Below are positions 14,690 to 19,106 of a stretch of DNA of 19,106 nt, one piece after another; the first letter of the stretch is position 1; each line of letters opens with the position of its first letter. Source of the stretch: Actinomyces sp. (lineage in GTDB: Bacteria; Actinomycetota; Actinomycetes; Actinomycetales; Actinomycetaceae); assembly GCA_012837655.1 (NCBI GenBank), contig DUQT01000163.1, forward strand, positions 1 to 19,106. Direction: 5' to 3'. The position numbers were made by a program, and so were the translations under genes. The notes under the pieces are model-generated. The model had not been told where the DNA came from. It ran no database searches and saw nothing but the letters and a program-made list of their open reading frames with translations.

Positions 14690-15615
14690 GTAACGAAGTT
14701 TCAATCGCAACCCTGAAACAGACCGCGGGCTCGGGCGTTGCCAGGGCAGCGGAACGAAAGCGGCGGAAGAGGACGAGCACGGCAATAGGCTCTGCACGCC
14801 AGCCGGGAGTGTTCAACTACACCTTCCTAATCGTGCTGATTATTTTCTCCGCGGCACCTTTGTACTACGCGTTCCTGCTTGCGTCCTCGAACGCGGCCCA
14901 CATCGCGCAAAATCCGATTCCTTCGCTGATCCCGCAAGGTCAGTTCCTGGAAAACCTTCAGCGCGTACGCGACTCTGGACTGGATTTGACTGGAGCGCTA
15001 CTGAACTCGATTGTCGTTGCAGTGATTACCTCGCTGAGCGTCGTGTTCTTCTCAACCCTCGCAGGCTTCGCGTTTTCTAAGCTACGGTTCCGCGGTCGGG
15101 AAGGCCTGCTCACGTTCGTTATTGCGACGATGGCGATTCCGGCGCAGCTGGGCGTGATTCCCTTGTTCATGGTGATGGCGAAGTTTGGCTGGACGGGTGA
15201 ACTGAAAGCCGTAATCATTCCGGCAATGGTGTCTGCGTTTGGCGTGTTCTGGATGACCCAGTACATTCGAGACGCTTTGCCCTACGAACTGGTTGAATCG
15301 GCGCGCGTGGATGGGGCGTCCCTGTTCCGCGTGTTCTGGTCGGTCGCATTACCGACGGCTCGCCCGGCGGCGTCAATGCTAGCCCTGTTCACATTCGTTG
15401 GTTCGTGGACTAACTTCTTCTGGCCGTTTATCGTGCTTGGAGCTTCCAAACCCACGTTGCCGGTTGCACTACAATTGTTGCAAGCGTCGTATTTCAAGGA
15501 TTACTCCTTGATTATGACGGGTGTTGTGATCGCAACCGTTCCGCTATTGCTGTTGTTCTTCTTTGCTGGCCGTCAACTTGTTAGCGGGATTATGCAAGGC
15601 GCAGTGAAGGGATAA
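14686..15615 (+). CDS. Sugar ABC transporter permease, CUT1 (MalG/MsmG-like)
   Basis: This 309-residue protein has a basic N-terminus (RKRRKRTS, about 24-32), six predicted helices beginning near residue 44, and the coupling motif ESARVDGAS (about 204-212) of the MalG branch. GVIPLFMVMAKFGWTG and LALFTFVGSWTNFFWPFIVL are typical of the family. The ATG overlaps the stop of the first permease, with AAGGAG upstream in that gene. No ATPase gene follows, so the pair must use an ATPase encoded elsewhere, as CUT1 systems with shared MsmK/MsiK-type ATPases do. Five bases separate it from the LacI gene. Confidence 0.9.
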   Translation: MSNEVSIATLKQTAGSGVARAAERKRRKRTSTAIGSARQPGVFNYTFLIVLIIFSAAPLYYAFLLASSNAAHIAQNPIPSLIPQGQFLENLQRVRDSGLDLTGALLNSIVVAVITSLSVVFFSTLAGFAFSKLRFRGREGLLTFVIATMAIPAQLGVIPLFMVMAKFGWTGELKAVIIPAMVSAFGVFWMTQYIRDALPYELVESARVDGASLFRVFWSVALPTARPAASMLALFTFVGSWTNFFWPFIVLGASKPTLPVALQLLQASYFKDYSLIMTGVVIATVPLLLLFFFAGRQLVSGIMQGAVKG

Positions 15616-15620
15616 GTGCT

Positions 15621-16640
15621 ATGAATGCCGTTCGAGTAACTTTGGAGGACGTTGCTGCCCACGCTCGGGTTTCTAGGGCAACGGCATCCCGGGTTATCCG
15701 CGGTGAGCAAAATGTGAGCGCCAAGAAAATGAAAGCGGTTCGAAAGGCCGTGGAGGAGCTGGGGTACCGCCCTAACTCTGCGGCGCGAACGCTGGTTACT
15801 AGGCGCGCCGGAGTGGTTGCGATCGTGATTCCTGAGCCTGATAGTCGCGTTTTTTCTGACGCCTTCTTTGGCCGGACGATCCAGGCGATTTCAACGGAGC
15901 TAGGTCATCACAATACGCAACCGGTACTCGTGTTCTTCTCGACTCCGGAAGAATCTAGGCGCACTGAAATGTTCCTGACTAGCGGGGCGGTTGACGGCGC
16001 GATCGTTCTGTCTCACCACGAACAAAGTGGCGAGATCGACCGCCTTAGGCAGGCCTCCGTTCCAACGGTTTTCATTGGCCGGCTAGAAGAGGCCGATGAA
16101 CACTCGTGGGTGGACTCGGATAACTATCACGGTGGCGAGGTCGCCGCTGAGATTCTGCTGGAACACGGTTGCACCAAGCCTGCGACGCTGTCCGGTCCGC
16201 TGGACATGGTTGCCGGTAAGGATCGTCTGGGCGGTTTCACCGACTACTTGAAGTCAGTGAACATCACTCCTGTTGTGCAGGAGGGCGATTTCACGTACCA
16301 GTCGGGATATGAGGCCGGACAAAGGTTCCTGCCGATGGTCAGCCGCGGTGAGATCGATGGTATTTTCGCCGGGTCCGACCTGATGGCCTCCGGCCTCATC
16401 GATGCATTGAATGAGGCCACCGAACCCGTTTCGGTGCCGATCGTGAGTTTTGACGACTCGCCGCTGGCTGAACAGCTGGACCTCACTTCGATAACGAACC
16501 CAACGAAAGACCTGGCGCGAGAGGCGACGAAGCTTCTAGAAGCGCGACTAACAAACAAATGGGATGGAAACCCCGTGGTGCTACCAGTGACAGCCACTGA
16601 GCGCCGTCCGGTTTTCACTTTTCCCAATCAAACTAATTAG
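15621..16640 (+). CDS. LacI-family transcriptional regulator
   Basis: This 339-residue protein has the LacI helix-turn-helix at residues 7-28 (TLEDVAAHARVSRATASRVIRG), a hinge helix (NSAARTLVTRR, 53-63) and a periplasmic-binding-protein-like sensor domain for a sugar effector (GAIVLSHH, FIGRLEE, DNYHGG, GIFAGSDLMASG, VSFDD). ATG at 15621 follows the permease stop by five bases. It very probably represses its own operon through the palindromes at 12224-12239 and 12254-12269, and perhaps the divergent GH20 gene. The domain assignment is certain; target and effector are inferred from location. Confidence 0.93.
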   Translation: MNAVRVTLEDVAAHARVSRATASRVIRGEQNVSAKKMKAVRKAVEELGYRPNSAARTLVTRRAGVVAIVIPEPDSRVFSDAFFGRTIQAISTELGHHNTQPVLVFFSTPEESRRTEMFLTSGAVDGAIVLSHHEQSGEIDRLRQASVPTVFIGRLEEADEHSWVDSDNYHGGEVAAEILLEHGCTKPATLSGPLDMVAGKDRLGGFTDYLKSVNITPVVQEGDFTYQSGYEAGQRFLPMVSRGEIDGIFAGSDLMASGLIDALNEATEPVSVPIVSFDDSPLAEQLDLTSITNPTKDLAREATKLLEARLTNKWDGNPVVLPVTATERRPVFTFPNQTN

Positions 16641-16658
16641 GGCTCTGAAAGGCACAAA

Positions 16659-19058
16659 ATGAAGCACGATCTGCTTTCGCAAACCTCCACCTCGGCCAGT
16701 GATGACGGGAAAAATCTTAACCCAGAGTTGGCCCAGATAGGCGCGGAAATTGCCGCCAAGGGAGCCACATTATTAGTAAACAAGTCCGTCCTTCCATTGG
16801 AGGGCGATGCTCCGCTCGCGGTTTTTGGTCGCGTAGCGCGCGACTGGATCGCAGTCGGCTACGGTTCAGGCGGCGACGTGAATCCGCCCTATGTTACGAA
16901 CCTGACGGATTCGCTAATCGAGCTTGGGGTTCCTGTAGATTCCGAACTTGCTGACCTCTACGAGCAGTGGTGTGCAGAAAACCCCGTAGATCCTGGCAAT
17001 GTTTGGGGCAAGTGGCCGCTGTCTTTCCCCGAAATGCCGATCAGTGATGACCAGATCGAAAATGCATCCAAACGCTGCGACACGGCCGTGGTCGTAGTGG
17101 GCCGAGCAGCTGGCGAGGATCGTGAGTCGCTACTCGAACCCGGCTCCTACTACCTGACTGATGATGAAAAATCGTTGCTATCCCGCGTAAGCAAGTCCTT
17201 CCAACGCACTATCGCGATCGTCGTGACGGGCAACGTCATGGATCTGGCATGGGCGCAAGATTTGGATGTCGACGCCCTGCTACTCGCATGGGCGGGCGGC
17301 CAAGAGGGTGGACGCTCAGTCGCAAGAATCCTGGTTGGCGATATGGAACCGGGCGGACGCCTGACCGATACCATCGCTTACCACTACGAGGACTACCCAA
17401 GCTACGGCAACTTCGGCGACCCGGATGCAAACGCCTACGTTGAAGACATCTACGTCGGATACCGTTACTTCGAAACCTTCGCGAAAGACAAAGTCCAGTT
17501 CCCCTTCGGATTCGGCCTGGGATATTCCACGCACGACTACTCTGACGTTGCAGTTAAATCGACCAACGAGGGCGTAGTTGTGACCGGTACGGTTACAAAC
17601 ACTGGTGATGCGAAGTCCTCCGCGGTAGCGCAGCTATACGTGCGCAAGCCCGGCAGGTTGAATGGAGCTCCAGAGCGTGAACTCGTGGGTTTCTGGCGTT
17701 CATCCGACCTGCAACCAGGGCAAGCAGAGTCCTTCACCATCACGGTTCCCAAGCGCGCCCTCGCCGTTTATGACGACATTCCGGGACGTGAAACGACTTA
17801 TTGCTGGGTTGTTGAAGCTGGCGATTATGGCCTGTTCCTGGGCAACAGCGTGCGCGATGCGCGTGAAATCGGGTCCATTCAGTTGGATCAGCAGATCTTG
17901 GAACAGCTTGAGCAGGCTGCCGCCCCCGTCGTCGCGTTCGATCGCTATATTCGCAAGGGTGACGCTACGAAGCCTGAGCTTGACGCCGTTCCGATGAGCG
18001 AGGTCGATCTGGTCGAGCGCATCACCAGCAGGTTCCCCGAATCGACCGGTTCGCGTAGGGAAAATGCGCGGTTTGAGGACGTCCTCGAGAATCGAATTTC
18101 AACGGCAGATTTGGCGGCGTCGCTGTCTAATCGCGACCTGGCTGATTTGACATACGGCGACGTGACGATGAATTCGCCGCTGGGAGCGCCGGGGAATGCG
18201 GGTGCGCTCGGCGGGGTGACTGAGTCACTTCGAAGCTTGGGCGTGCCGCCCGCAATCACAACGGATGGGCCGTCCGGTATGCGCCTGAACGCAACGGCGA
18301 CGCTACTTCCGTGCGGCACCGCGCTGGCGTCCACGTGGGATACGGAGCTGGTGGAACGCATGGCGAAGCTACACGGGGAAGAAATGGCGATGCTGGGCTC
18401 GGACATCCTTTTGAGCCCAGGTATGAACATCCACCGCGACCCGCTGTGTGGTCGAAACTTTGAGTACTACTCTGAGGACCCGTTGATTTCTGGGCGTTTT
18501 GGGGCTGCAATCGTGCTCGGCGTGCAGGGCGCGGGACGAAGCGCCTGCCCGAAGCACTACGCTGCAAACAACCAGGAAACGAACCGGATTTACACGGATT
18601 CGCGCGTCTCAGAGCGTGCGCTACGCGAAATCTATCTGCGTGGCTTTGAAATCGTCGTGAAGGACGCGCACCCGCATTTCATCATGACGTCGTACAACAA
18701 GATCAACGGCGTGTGGGGACACTACCACTTCGACCTGGTTGAAACGACCCTTTTTGGCCAGTGGGGGTTCGACGGCGCGGTCATGACCGACTGGTGGATG
18801 CGCATGGCGCCCGATCCGAATTTCGAGGGCGTGTATGACTCTGCATACCGCGTGCGTGCTGGTGTCGATGTGCTGATGCCGGGTGGTGACGTGCACCAGG
18901 GGACCACGCGAGAGGACTCCGTGTTCGAATGCCTCGAGGCCGGAACCCTTAAGCGTAGTGAAGCCGAGCGCAGTGCCGTGCGCGTCCTGAACTATCTGAA
19001 GCGCAGGTTCGAGACGCTCAGCGCCGTAGCTAGACGTGCGAGCAGGGGAGTGAGCTAA
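16659..19058 (+). CDS. GH3 beta-glycosidase with circularly permuted domains
   Basis: This 799-residue protein has no signal peptide and is cytoplasmic. The domain order is reversed from most GH3 enzymes. The alpha/beta sandwich domain comes first (about 20-245), with the probable acid/base Glu153 in AGEDRE. A fibronectin-III-like domain follows (about 280-410, starting at FPFGFGLGYS). The catalytic (beta/alpha)8 barrel is last (about 485-785), with TTDGPSGMR (534-542), LLSPGMNIHRDPLCGRNFEYYSEDP (584-608), the KHYAANNQE substrate motif (632-640) and the nucleophile Asp711 in VMTDWWMR. The arrangement matches the permuted GH3 group known from Ruminococcus albus and Butyrivibrio. The gene lies 18 bases after the LacI gene with a GAAAGG ribosome binding site and ends the operon. 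It likely hydrolyses the imported oligosaccharide from its non-reducing end. Glucosidase activity is the default; galactosidase, xylosidase or hexosaminidase activity is not excluded. Confidence 0.93.
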   Translation: MKHDLLSQTSTSASDDGKNLNPELAQIGAEIAAKGATLLVNKSVLPLEGDAPLAVFGRVARDWIAVGYGSGGDVNPPYVTNLTDSLIELGVPVDSELADLYEQWCAENPVDPGNVWGKWPLSFPEMPISDDQIENASKRCDTAVVVVGRAAGEDRESLLEPGSYYLTDDEKSLLSRVSKSFQRTIAIVVTGNVMDLAWAQDLDVDALLLAWAGGQEGGRSVARILVGDMEPGGRLTDTIAYHYEDYPSYGNFGDPDANAYVEDIYVGYRYFETFAKDKVQFPFGFGLGYSTHDYSDVAVKSTNEGVVVTGTVTNTGDAKSSAVAQLYVRKPGRLNGAPERELVGFWRSSDLQPGQAESFTITVPKRALAVYDDIPGRETTYCWVVEAGDYGLFLGNSVRDAREIGSIQLDQQILEQLEQAAAPVVAFDRYIRKGDATKPELDAVPMSEVDLVERITSRFPESTGSRRENARFEDVLENRISTADLAASLSNRDLADLTYGDVTMNSPLGAPGNAGALGGVTESLRSLGVPPAITTDGPSGMRLNATATLLPCGTALASTWDTELVERMAKLHGEEMAMLGSDILLSPGMNIHRDPLCGRNFEYYSEDPLISGRFGAAIVLGVQGAGRSACPKHYAANNQETNRIYTDSRVSERALREIYLRGFEIVVKDAHPHFIMTSYNKINGVWGHYHFDLVETTLFGQWGFDGAVMTDWWMRMAPDPNFEGVYDSAYRVRAGVDVLMPGGDVHQGTTREDSVFECLEAGTLKRSEAERSAVRVLNYLKRRFETLSAVARRASRGVS

Positions 19059-19106
19059 TCGCTTGCGGCCGCTTATCTAAGCGTCACTGGGCTGACACGT
19101 AGTCGG

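Noticed and set aside
19059..19106. Short inverted repeat CGCTT/AAGCG after the GH3 gene
   Set aside because: A five-base stem without a U-tract is too weak to call a terminator, and the window ends here.

Overview
The window looks like a chromosomal stretch of a moderate-GC actinobacterium, most likely from the Actinomycetaceae or a neighbouring family (Trueperella/Arcanobacterium/Actinomyces-like). The reasons are an LPKTG cell-wall anchored glycosidase, CUT1 sugar ABC genes of actinobacterial style, a near-consensus CRP/GlxR site, and frequent GTG/TTG starts. I cannot name a species. It holds two unrelated blocks separated by cutC.

Block 1 (positions 1-6750, all on the minus strand, so transcribed right to left) is a RiPP gene cluster that fits the daptide class. 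The order in the direction of transcription is: ABC ATPase, ABC permease, membrane M50 metalloprotease with a PqqD/RRE-like N-terminal domain, two 44-residue precursor peptides, a 69-residue two-helix membrane peptide, a probable RRE protein, a SAM methyltransferase and a class III PLP aminotransferase cut by the left edge. Both precursors have an acidic leader (ELEDLE), a hydrophobic Gly/Val-rich core and a C-terminal threonine, the residue that daptide enzymes turn into a dimethylated diamine. The Thr oxidative decarboxylase (dehydrogenase) of the pathway is not in the window and should lie just beyond the left edge. A nested stem-loop sits after the precursor genes and probably sets the ratio of precursor to enzyme mRNA.

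The middle holds a divergent intergenic region (6751-7015), cutC on the plus strand (7016-7702), and a convergent region with terminator-like inverted repeats (7703-7920).

Block 2 (7921-19058) is a glycan-use locus. A large secreted, sortase-anchored GH20 enzyme (beta-N-acetylhexosaminidase or lacto-N-biosidase) is on the minus strand. Divergent from it is a plus-strand operon: sugar-binding lipoprotein, two CUT1 permeases, a LacI-family regulator and a GH3 beta-glycosidase whose domains are circularly permuted. The operon control region contains a CRP/GlxR-like site (12152-12167), a perfect 16-bp LacI-type operator (12224-12239) and a second imperfect copy 30 bp further on. A 13-bp stem-loop separates the binding-protein gene from the permeases. 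No ATPase is encoded with this transporter, so it presumably borrows a shared MsmK/MsiK-type ATPase.

The likely working model for block 2 is surface cleavage of a glycan by the anchored GH20, uptake of the oligosaccharide by the ABC system, and cytoplasmic hydrolysis by the GH3, with local LacI control and global cAMP-type control.
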